This document shows, in pieces, positions 1 through 5,344 of a stretch of DNA of 5,344 bases. The position numbers and the translations under genes were made by a program. The stretch lies in contig DASRXC010000004.1 of NCBI GenBank assembly GCA_035654355.1, positions 1 through 5,344 of the forward strand, given 5' to 3'. Each line of letters opens with the position of its first letter. Position 1 is the first letter of the stretch. The notes beneath the pieces are model-generated. The model ran no database searches, was not told the DNA's origin, and saw only the letters and a program-made list of their open reading frames with translations. Origin of the DNA: JAFAHD01 sp035654355. Its GTDB lineage: Bacteria > Vulcanimicrobiota > Vulcanimicrobiia > Eremiobacterales > Eremiobacteraceae.

Positions 1-2
1 CA

Positions 3-53
3 GCGGACGGCGAGCTCCTCGTCGGCAGTGGCGTAAAATTGCGGGCGACCTAA
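3..53 (+). CDS. 3' end of an unidentified gene (partial)
   Basis: The third frame is open from the window edge and reads ADGELLVGSGVKLRAT before a TAA at 51-53. Most of its codons end in G or C, as in the neighbouring genes. The stop lies 2 nt before the ATG of the next gene, a spacing typical of genes in one operon, so this is probably the C-terminus of the preceding cistron. The tail is too short to recognise a family. A hopanoid-pathway gene would fit the neighbour, but nothing in these 16 residues shows it. The first frame is also open to a TAA at 34-36, but it gives a low-complexity Ser/Ala tail that looks less like protein. Confidence 0.45.
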   Translation, partial: ADGELLVGSGVKLRAT

Positions 54-55
54 CG

Positions 56-670
56 ATGACAGCGACCGATACCCAAACACTGACCGTTGTGGCAGCGACC
101 GACCTGGAGGCGCGTACCGTTCGAAGTGCTGCGCCAGGTGCGCGAGTTGTCGAAGGCGGCGTGAACCTCGCTCGCGTGAACCCGTCCGGTCTCGGTGACA
201 CGGTGATCAGCTGCGGTCTGGCCGGCGCGCTAAGTCCGCATCTTCCTACAGGTTCGGTTGTCATTCCCGACCACGTGCTTCGACCCGAGGGAACGTTGCT
301 TGAATGCGATGACGGGCTCATCGCCGCGCTCGACGCGGCGGCACGCCGGCTTGGCTACGTACCGGCTCGCGGTGCCCTCGTGACGACTCGCGATCTCGTT
401 AACGGAAGCGCGCGCGGCGCATGGGCGCAGCGAGGCTACATCGCCGTAGATATGGAGACGGGCTTCATTCAAGCAAAACGGATTGCGAGCGTTCGTGTCG
501 TGCTCGATACCCCCGAGCGCGAGCTTTCGGACGCGTGGCTGCGGCCCTGGACGATCTTCGTGCGGCCGGATGCGTGGGGCCAAGCCTTATGGGTAGCGCG
601 CGAGGCGCCGCGATGTGCACGCATCGCGGCCGCTGTGCTTGCAGAGACCCTGAACCCGACCGAACCCTAG
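56..670 (+). CDS. Nucleoside phosphorylase/nucleosidase-fold protein, HpnG-like
   Basis: This 204-residue protein has the outline of the PNP/UDP phosphorylase (MTA/SAH nucleosidase) fold. It has an N-terminal strand followed by an acidic segment (VVAATDLEAR, residues 11-20), a glycine-rich ribose/phosphate-side motif (SCGLAGALSP, 52-61), a central strand ALVTTRDLVN (107-116), the nucleoside-binding VDMETG (131-136) and a likely catalytic Asp151 in VVLDTP. Length and layout, including a basic/aromatic C-terminal helix, resemble hopanoid-associated phosphorylases (HpnG). Those are proposed to act on adenosylhopane in hopanoid side-chain synthesis, in the cytosol. The nearby ispH agrees weakly with an isoprenoid role. 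The distance from Glu134 to Asp151 is 17 residues, against 23 in E. coli MTA/SAH nucleosidase, so substrate and activity are uncertain. The ATG is chosen because it lies 2 nt after the upstream stop and gives the expected N-terminus. No clear Shine-Dalgarno is seen, which suggests translational coupling. There is no signal peptide or membrane segment. Confidence 0.8.
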   Translation: MTATDTQTLTVVAATDLEARTVRSAAPGARVVEGGVNLARVNPSGLGDTVISCGLAGALSPHLPTGSVVIPDHVLRPEGTLLECDDGLIAALDAAARRLGYVPARGALVTTRDLVNGSARGAWAQRGYIAVDMETGFIQAKRIASVRVVLDTPERELSDAWLRPWTIFVRPDAWGQALWVAREAPRCARIAAAVLAETLNPTEP

Positions 671-690
671 CCCGGGCCTCTTAAGGCGGG
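671..690. terminator. Weak hairpin between convergent genes
   Basis: Bases 671-674 (CCCG) can pair with 687-690 (CGGG), and 677-679 (CCT) with 684-686 (AGG). This leaves a 2-nt bulge and a CTTA loop. It sits directly after the stop of the HpnG-like gene and 10 bp beyond the ispH stop, where a bidirectional terminator would be expected. No T-run follows on either strand, so it is not a classical intrinsic terminator. It may be a weak or factor-assisted site, or chance pairing in GC-rich DNA. Confidence 0.25.
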
Positions 691-700
691 ACTACGTACT

Positions 701-1558
701 CTAAACGGCGACTGTTTCGGCGGTGGGGAACCACTCAAGCAGCCGCTGCTCGACCTCGTCGGCCAAGAAGCCTGGCGTGGATGCACCGGTCGCAATGCCG
801 ACGCGCTCGCTTCCGCTGAACCACTCGCGCTGCAAGTCGTCCGCGCGCTCGACGAGGTGCGCCTTCGCGCCTTCCGCTTCCGAGATCTCGGCGAGATGCC
901 GCGTGTTCGCAGACTTGGTGCCGCCGATAACGATCATCACGTCGACATCGCGCGCCAGCTCGCGCGCCGAAAGCTGCCGGCCCTGCGTATCGGGGCAGAT
1001 CGTGTTGTAGATGCGCGTCTCGTAGTTGATCGCCGCGATGCGCGCGACCAGCTCTTTGAATTTGTCTTCGTTCAACGTGCTCTGCGAGACGATCGCGATG
1101 CGCCGCATCTTGCGGATCTGCGACTCGTCCGCGGGCCACTCATTCATCACGAGCGCACCGGGCACGTGGCCTGCGATGCCCTTGACCTCCGGATGGTTCG
1201 GATCGCCCAGGATGATGATGCTGCGTCCTTCGTCCTGCAGCTTCTTCGCCAGCTTCTGCGTGCGCGTGACCATCGGGCATGTGGCGTCGACGACGCGCAG
1301 ACCTTTGGCCTCGGCTTTCTCCAGCGTCTGCGGCGGCAGCCCATGTGCGCGGACGAACAGCGTGCCCGACTCGATCTCGTCGACTGAGTCGACGTTCTTG
1401 AGGCCGCGGTCGTCGAGCTCTTTGACGATCAACTGGTTGTGGACGATGTTGCCCATCGTATGGACGTCTTCGTGCTGTGCGGTTTCGGCCAACGCTTTCT
1501 TGTACGTCAGCTCAACGCCGAAGCAGAATCCCTGTGTGCGCGCTCGAAGTATTTCCAT
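701..1558 (-). CDS. ispH: 4-hydroxy-3-methylbut-2-enyl diphosphate reductase (IspH/LytB)
   Basis: This enzyme catalyses the last step of the MEP pathway, reductive dehydroxylation of HMBPP to IPP and DMAPP using a [4Fe-4S] cluster, in the cytosol. At 285 residues it is slightly shorter than E. coli IspH (316). The three cluster cysteines are present: C12 (GFCFGV), C94 (DATCPMV) and C188 (NTICPDT). Diphosphate- and proton-relay residues of the family are also visible: H40 (IVHN), H72 (RAHG), H122 and E124 (NHPEV), T161 (SQST), S216 and N218 (KSANT) and S260 (GAST). All three lobes are therefore complete. The residues after C12 (ELTYKKA) differ from the common R-A-[VI] pattern. The gene is last in the cmk-plsC-ispH operon, starting 11 nt after the plsC stop. 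The ATG is supported by an AGGA just upstream and by the family N-terminus (C12 in the usual position). Its product feeds polyprenyl lipids and, where present, hopanoids. Confidence 0.97.
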   Translation of the reverse strand: MEILRARTQGFCFGVELTYKKALAETAQHEDVHTMGNIVHNQLIVKELDDRGLKNVDSVDEIESGTLFVRAHGLPPQTLEKAEAKGLRVVDATCPMVTRTQKLAKKLQDEGRSIIILGDPNHPEVKGIAGHVPGALVMNEWPADESQIRKMRRIAIVSQSTLNEDKFKELVARIAAINYETRIYNTICPDTQGRQLSARELARDVDVMIVIGGTKSANTRHLAEISEAEGAKAHLVERADDLQREWFSGSERVGIATGASTPGFLADEVEQRLLEWFPTAETVAV

Positions 1559-1561
1559 CTA

Positions 1562-1565
1562 TCCT
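1562..1565 (-). promoter_or_regulatory. Shine-Dalgarno of ispH
   Basis: On the minus strand, AGGA lies in the 11-nt gap between the plsC stop (TAG) and the ispH ATG, 3 nt before the start codon. It is the clearest ribosome-binding site in the window and supports the ATG at 1558. The spacing is a little short. Confidence 0.55.
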
Positions 1566-1569
1566 GTAT

Positions 1570-2163
1570 CTACCCGCTCGTCAGGCGTTCGATCTCGTCC
1601 GCGACTTGGACGGTCCACACATCGATTTCCGCCTTCGTGGGCTTGCGCGCGCTTCCCTGGAACGTCATTGGTGCGCCAATTCTCACTTGCACGTGACTTG
1701 CACGCAGGCGTTTCGTCGCTTGCGCAGTGTGCACGAGTCCGACGGGCACGATCGGACAGTGTGCGGTTGTCGCAAGCATGACCGCGCCGGCCTTCGGTTT
1801 TGCGTCGCCGGACACGTTGCGCGTGCCCTCTGGGAAGATGCCGATGGCCCCACCTTCCTTTAGAATGCGCAATGCACGCCGAATCGAGCCGATGTCTGCT
1901 GCGTCGCGCGTGACTGGAAATGCGTGCACCTCGCCGATCAAATAGCCCAGCACTGGGATGCGAAATAACTCTTCTTTGGCCATGAAGTGGATCGTGCGTG
2001 GAAACCAGGTGCCTAACAACGGCGGATCGAGGTACGAGCGGTGATTGGCGGCGACGACGAGCCCACCGTTCGCGGGCACGTTCGATTCGCCGCTGACGGT
2101 CACGTCGAACGCCGCCCGCGTGATCGGCCGCAATACGGCTTTGACGAATTCGTAAAGGCTCAC
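1570..2163 (-). CDS. plsC: 1-acyl-sn-glycerol-3-phosphate acyltransferase (PlsC family)
   Basis: This enzyme transfers an acyl group to lysophosphatidic acid to form phosphatidic acid, the precursor of membrane phospholipids, at the inner face of the cytoplasmic membrane. The 197-residue protein has the four glycerolipid-acyltransferase blocks in order: the catalytic HxxxxD box NHRSYLDP (40-47, with H41 and D46), block II AFPVTRD (81-87), the phosphate-binding block III FPEGTR (110-115) and block IV CPIVPVGL (136-143). Length is typical of short bacterial PlsC proteins, which have a hydrophobic/amphipathic N-terminus rather than several membrane spans. The start is a GTG whose last two bases begin the cmk stop (GTGA, 4-nt overlap). 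No Shine-Dalgarno precedes it, so translation probably depends on re-initiation after cmk. It lies between cmk and ispH in one transcription unit. A different acyl acceptor within the same superfamily cannot be excluded. Confidence 0.93.
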   Translation of the reverse strand: MSLYEFVKAVLRPITRAAFDVTVSGESNVPANGGLVVAANHRSYLDPPLLGTWFPRTIHFMAKEELFRIPVLGYLIGEVHAFPVTRDAADIGSIRRALRILKEGGAIGIFPEGTRNVSGDAKPKAGAVMLATTAHCPIVPVGLVHTAQATKRLRASHVQVRIGAPMTFQGSARKPTKAEIDVWTVQVADEIERLTSG

Positions 2164-2846
2164 GCGCGCGAGGCGGTCGCGGCGCGCACCAATCGTTCGA
2201 GTTCGTCGACGACTTCGTCGAAGGTCATGTCGGTCGTGTCAACTTCGATCGCGTCGGGAGCTTTTGCGAGCGGCGAGACGTCGCGACCCGTGTCGCGTGC
2301 ATCGCGGCGCATCACTTGCGCGCGCAACGCGTCGCCGTCGATCTCTAGCCCACGCGCCTCGAGCTCGCGCTGGCGTCTCCCGACGCGTTCGTCGAGCGTC
2401 GCCGTCAAGAAGAACTTGATCGATGCGTTCGGCAAGATCACGGTTCCGATGTCACGGCCCGCCATCACGACGCTGCGTTTGTCTGCGAACCCGCGCTGCG
2501 CCGGCACCAACCGGTCGCGTACGCCGGGCATCGCGGCGATCAGCGAGACCGCGCGTGATACCTCGGGCGTGAACAGCTCGTTGCCAAGCTCGCGGCCGCT
2601 GGCGACGATCACCGCGCGCCCATCGGGCCCGGGCGACGCTATGACCGGCATCTCCTGATCGAGCAGCGCAAGCACTGAGCGTTCGTCGTCGACCGAGGCG
2701 CCCCGCTCTAACGCGAGCCACGCGACAGAGCGGTACAGTGCGCCTGTATCCAGGAATGCGCAATGCATGCGCTGCGCGAGACGCGCTGCGACCGTGCTTT
2801 TGCCCGACGCGACCGGACCGTCGATGGCGATTTGAAGCGGCTCCAT
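2160..2846 (-). CDS. cmk: Cytidylate kinase (CMP/dCMP kinase)
   Basis: This kinase phosphorylates CMP and dCMP with ATP in the cytosol, recycling cytidylate for CTP, DNA and phospholipid synthesis. At 228 residues it has the normal family length. Visible motifs are the P-loop GPVASGKST (10-18), the CMP-binding DTGALYR (33-39, with R39), GVRD (R110), the family signature AGRDIGTVILP (129-139, R131 and D132) and the lid segment RRDARDTGRDVSPL, whose R181, D185 and R188 correspond to CMP and phosphate contacts in E. coli Cmk. Position 92 is Phe (LFTPEV), where homologues usually have Arg (IRTPEV). The ATG at 2846 is chosen because it puts the P-loop at the usual distance from the N-terminus; it is preceded by a purine-rich AGAAAGAAG. 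The frame stays open upstream to 3251, but that part is antisense to hutH and does not look like kinase sequence. It is the first gene of the operon, and its stop overlaps plsC. Confidence 0.97.
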   Translation of the reverse strand: MEPLQIAIDGPVASGKSTVAARLAQRMHCAFLDTGALYRSVAWLALERGASVDDERSVLALLDQEMPVIASPGPDGRAVIVASGRELGNELFTPEVSRAVSLIAAMPGVRDRLVPAQRGFADKRSVVMAGRDIGTVILPNASIKFFLTATLDERVGRRQRELEARGLEIDGDALRAQVMRRDARDTGRDVSPLAKAPDAIEVDTTDMTFDEVVDELERLVRAATASRA

Positions 2847-2924
2847 CTTCTTTCTGCGACGATGCGCGGACGTGATTCGTTCGGCGTGAGCGGATGCCCG
2901 CGTCTGCGTCACGAAATACGGATT
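2847..2924. promoter_or_regulatory. Divergent cmk/hutH intergenic region
   Basis: These 78 bp between two outward-facing operons must hold, or lie close to, the promoters for both, unless these extend into coding sequence. I see no convincing -35/-10 pair in either direction and no obvious HutC-type operator. Weak structure is present: CGTGA at 2885-2889 can pair with TCACG at 2909-2913 around a small GCGG/CCGC hairpin (2890-2893 with 2898-2901). CGTGA also occurs at 2871-2875. These short matches may be chance. If hutH starts at the ATG at 2862 rather than the GTG at 2925, the true spacer is only 15 bp. Confidence 0.4.
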
Positions 2925-4457
2925 GTGCTTACCTCTCACCTCGTCCACATCGACGGGACCAATTTGACGATTCCTTTGGTCAAGAGCATCGCGGACGGCG
3001 GGACCGATGTCAAGCTCGCCGATAGCGTGCGGCCACTCGTGCAGGCGGGCCGCGACCTCGTCGAGCGCACCGTCAAGGCCGGCGAGCAGATCTACGGCGT
3101 TACTACCGGTTTCGGCCGCCTCAAGAGCGTGATGATCGATCCCAAAGACGCGATCCAGCTGCAGCGCAATCTCGTGCTCAGCCATTGCACCGGGGTCGGC
3201 GAGCCGTTGCCCGAGGATGCGACGCGTGCATCGGTGCTGTTGCGCGCGCATTCGCTGGCGCGCGGCTATTCAGGCGTGCGCTCAGAAATCATCGACCTGC
3301 TGCTCGAGATGCTCAACCGCCGCGTCTGGCCGATCATCCCATCAAAAGGATCGGTGGGTGCATCGGGCGACCTGGCGCCGCTCGCGCATATGGCGCTCGT
3401 GCTCATCGGCGAAGGCGAGGCGATGTATGCCGGCGAGCGTTTGTCGGGTGGCGACGCGCTGCGCGCTGCCAACCTCAAACCCGTGACCCTCTCCTACAAA
3501 GAAGGCCTTGCGCTGATCAACGGCACGCAGATCATGACCGGCATCGGCGCGCTCACCGCGTATCGCGCCGACCTCGCGTGCAAAGCCGCCGACATCGCCG
3601 GCGCGATGAGCCTCGAAGCGTTTTTCGGCACCGCGGCCGCGTTTGACGAGCGCCTCAACGCGCTGAGGCCGCATCCGGGCCAGGCGCGAGTCGCCGCCAA
3701 CATGCGCCATCTGCTACGCGGTTCCGGTATCTTGGCGTCGCATGTCGATTGCGACCGAGTGCAGGATCCCTATTCCTTCCGCTGCATCCCCGTCGTCCAT
3801 GGCGCGGTGCGCGACGCCTTGCACGCCGTCGAGAACACCCTCGTCATCGAGATGAACTCGGTGACTGACAATCCGATCGTCATTCCGGAGGATGCGTCGT
3901 TCCTGACGGGCGGCAATTTCCACGGCGAGCCGGTCGCGCTGGTGATGGATTATCTTGCGATGGCGCTCACCGAATTGGGCTCGATCGCGGAACGGCGCAT
4001 TTACAAACTGCTCGAGGGTCTCGAAGGCCTTCCGCCCTTCTTATCCGAGGGCCATGGCCTCAATAGCGGCTACATGCTTGCGCAGTACACAGCCGCCGCG
4101 CTCGTATCCGAAAACAAGACGCTGTCGTATCCGGCATCGGTCGATTCCATCCCGACGTCCGCCGGGCAAGAGGACCACGTCAGCATGGGCACGATCTCGG
4201 CCCGGCAGTGCGAGCAAGTCGTCGGCAACCTCGAGAACGTCATCGCGATCGAGCTGCTCGAAGCGGCGCAAGCGCTGGACTTCCGAGCGCCGCTGACGTG
4301 TGGAAAAGGCACCTCGGTCGCGCACCGTTTGGTGCGTGAGCGAGTACCGCATTTGGAAGCTGACCGCAATCTCTCGCTCGATATCGTGGGTGCACGCGAG
4401 CTCGTGCGCAGCGGCGAACTCGTGCGCGCCGTCGAGGCTGAGATCGGAACGCTGTGA
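2925..4457 (+). CDS. hutH: Histidine ammonia-lyase (HutH)
   Basis: This enzyme converts L-histidine to trans-urocanate and ammonia, the first step of histidine degradation, in the cytosol. The family acts as a homotetramer. Counting from the GTG at 2925 the protein has 510 residues, close to B. subtilis and P. putida HutH. The Ala-Ser-Gly that cyclises to the MIO cofactor is at 146-148 (GSVGASGDLAPL). Other catalytic residues are in place: Y57 (IYGVTTGFG), H87, N199 (LINGTQ), Y283 and R286 (DPYSFRC), F332 (GGNFHGEP) and E416 (GQEDHVS). The Ser-His pair at 86-87 is the histidine-selective form rather than the His-Leu or Phe-Leu of tyrosine and phenylalanine lyases. The GTG is chosen because homology starts at VHIDGTNLT a few residues later; its Shine-Dalgarno is poor (CGGA very close to the start). 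In-frame ATGs at 2862 and 2763 would add 21 and 54 residues with no family match. It is first in the operon and overlaps hutU by 4 nt. Confidence 0.97.
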   Translation: MLTSHLVHIDGTNLTIPLVKSIADGGTDVKLADSVRPLVQAGRDLVERTVKAGEQIYGVTTGFGRLKSVMIDPKDAIQLQRNLVLSHCTGVGEPLPEDATRASVLLRAHSLARGYSGVRSEIIDLLLEMLNRRVWPIIPSKGSVGASGDLAPLAHMALVLIGEGEAMYAGERLSGGDALRAANLKPVTLSYKEGLALINGTQIMTGIGALTAYRADLACKAADIAGAMSLEAFFGTAAAFDERLNALRPHPGQARVAANMRHLLRGSGILASHVDCDRVQDPYSFRCIPVVHGAVRDALHAVENTLVIEMNSVTDNPIVIPEDASFLTGGNFHGEPVALVMDYLAMALTELGSIAERRIYKLLEGLEGLPPFLSEGHGLNSGYMLAQYTAAALVSENKTLSYPASVDSIPTSAGQEDHVSMGTISARQCEQVVGNLENVIAIELLEAAQALDFRAPLTCGKGTSVAHRLVRERVPHLEADRNLSLDIVGARELVRSGELVRAVEAEIGTL

Positions 4458-5344
4458 CGACCGCATCTGCGCGCATCGTGCAAGCCCCCACCGGTCCGAA
4501 CCGAACCTGTCTCGGTTGGGGACAAGAAGCCGCGATGCGTATGCTTATGAACAATCTTGATCCCAATGTCGCCGAGCGGCCCCAGGACCTCGTCGTGTAC
4601 GGTGGGAGTGGTCGAGCGGCACGATCGTGGGAAGCATTCGACGCGATCGTGCGCACGTTGAAACGATTGCGCAATGACGAGACGCTGCTCGTGCAGTCCG
4701 GCAAACCGGTCGTCGTTTTTCCTACGCACGAAAGCGCACCGCGCGTGCTGATCTCGAACGCGATGCTGGTGCCAGCCTGGGCGAACTGGCAGACGTTCCG
4801 CGAGCTTGAAGCGCAGGGCCTGACGATGTATGGCCAGATGACCGCCGGTTCGTGGATCTATATCGGCACGCAAGGCATCTTGCAAGGTACCTACGAGACG
4901 TTTGGCGCGCTCGCGACCAAGCACTTCGGCGGTTCGCTCAAAGGCCGTATCGTGCTCACCGCGGGCTTGGGCGGCATGGGCGGCGCGCAACCACTGGCGA
5001 TCACGATGAACGGCGGCGTGGCGATTGTCGTCGAGGTTGATCCGGCGAGGATCGAGCGCCGCATCGACGACCGCTATTGCGATGTCAGCGCATCGAACAC
5101 CGAGGAAGCTTTGCGCATGGCCCAGGATGCCGCGATGGAAGAACGCGCGCTCTCGATCGCGCTGCGCGGCAATGCGGCAGACGTATTTCCAACGTTGCTG
5201 CGCATGGACGCGCCGATCGATGTCGTTACCGATCAGACAGCCGCGCACGATGTGCTGACCGGCTATATCCCCGCGGGTCTTTCGCTCGAAGGCGCGGATG
5301 AATTGCGCGCCGAGGATCCGCAGCGCTACGAACAGCGCGCGCTC
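4454..5344 (+). CDS. hutU: Urocanate hydratase (HutU), 5' part, cut by window end
   Basis: This enzyme adds water to urocanate to give 4-imidazolone-5-propanoate, the second step of histidine degradation, using tightly bound NAD+ as an electrophile, in the cytosol. The frame is open without a stop from the GTG at 4454 to the window end: 297 residues, a little over half of the usual ~555. Family blocks seen are GQEAAMRMLMNNLDP (23-37), VVYGGSGRAARSWE (47-60), LLVQSGKP (78-85), a long conserved stretch from MYGQMTAGSW to QGTYETF (125-150), the glycine-rich nucleotide-binding LTAGLGGMGGAQPLA (168-182), EVDPARIERR (194-203), RGNAADVFP (238-246) and VTDQTAAHD (258-266). The catalytic C-terminal part is outside the window. 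The GTG shares bases with the hutH stop (GTGA), so translation is probably coupled; GGAA lies 4 nt upstream. The block SGKPVGVF reads SGKPVVVF here. No frameshift is seen. Confidence 0.96.
   Translation, partial: MTTASARIVQAPTGPNRTCLGWGQEAAMRMLMNNLDPNVAERPQDLVVYGGSGRAARSWEAFDAIVRTLKRLRNDETLLVQSGKPVVVFPTHESAPRVLISNAMLVPAWANWQTFRELEAQGLTMYGQMTAGSWIYIGTQGILQGTYETFGALATKHFGGSLKGRIVLTAGLGGMGGAQPLAITMNGGVAIVVEVDPARIERRIDDRYCDVSASNTEEALRMAQDAAMEERALSIALRGNAADVFPTLLRMDAPIDVVTDQTAAHDVLTGYIPAGLSLEGADELRAEDPQRYEQRAL

Noticed and set aside
1026..1781. 251-codon plus-strand open frame across ispH and plsC
   Set aside because: It is antisense to two well-matched enzymes; the Ser/Arg-rich, low-complexity translation shows no domain.
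2041..2658. 205-codon plus-strand open frame across plsC and cmk
   Set aside because: It is antisense to the conserved cmk C-terminus, and its Ser/Arg-rich product is typical of the complement of GC-rich coding sequence.
2763..2924. hutH start at the ATG at 2763
   Set aside because: It would add 54 residues, half of them antisense to the cmk P-loop region, with no lyase homology.
2847..3251. Open minus-strand extension of cmk, adding 135 residues before its ATG
   Set aside because: It is wholly antisense to the spacer and the conserved start of hutH, has no kinase-family match, and cytidylate kinases begin a few residues before the P-loop, as the ATG at 2846 does.
4070..5248. Long (392-codon) minus-strand open frame
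   Set aside because: It covers the plus-strand hutH 3' end and hutU, both of which match their families block by block. Long antisense frames are common in GC-rich genes, and the translated Arg/His-rich sequence looks non-biological.
1..5344. Search for CRISPR repeats, tRNA, rRNA, insertion sequence ends, riboswitches
   Set aside because: No regularly spaced repeats, cloverleaf, transposase or terminal inverted repeats were seen by eye. Coding sequence fills nearly the whole window, and no gap exceeds 78 bp.

Overview
The window looks like a chromosomal segment of a GC-rich, compactly arranged bacterium. It holds ordinary metabolic genes and shows no mobile element, CRISPR array, tRNA or rRNA. 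The lineage cannot be fixed from the sequence. A hopanoid-type phosphorylase, a cmk-plsC-ispH cluster of the kind known from Clostridia and related groups, and strong G/C preference at third codon positions would suit a soil lineage such as Candidatus Eremiobacterota or another deep Gram-positive-like or Terrabacteria-type phylum. That placement is inference only.

Layout, left to right. Positions 3-53 are the last codons of an unidentified plus-strand gene. It is followed after 2 nt by a 204-residue nucleoside-phosphorylase/nucleosidase-fold protein resembling HpnG (56-670). This pair converges on a minus-strand operon read right to left: cmk (cytidylate kinase, 2846-2160), plsC (1-acylglycerol-3-phosphate acyltransferase, 2163-1570) and ispH (HMBPP reductase, 1558-701). 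The convergent gap is about 30 bp and holds only a weak hairpin. A 78-bp divergent spacer (2847-2924) separates cmk from a plus-strand histidine-utilisation operon: hutH (2925-4457), then hutU (from 4454, cut off by the window end).

The left half relates to membranes and isoprenoids. Cmk supplies CDP and hence the CTP used for CDP-diacylglycerol, PlsC makes phosphatidic acid, and IspH makes the C5 isoprenoid units from which hopanoids are built. The HpnG-like protein may belong to hopanoid side-chain formation, although its active-site spacing is unusual. The right half is catabolic: HutH deaminates histidine to urocanate and HutU hydrates urocanate to imidazolone propionate. Both operons use 4-nt GTGA stop/start overlaps, which points to translational coupling. 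I found no clearly new multi-gene system. The items most worth a second look are the shortened catalytic region of the HpnG-like protein, an Arg-to-Phe change in Cmk, and the very short shared control region between cmk and hutH.
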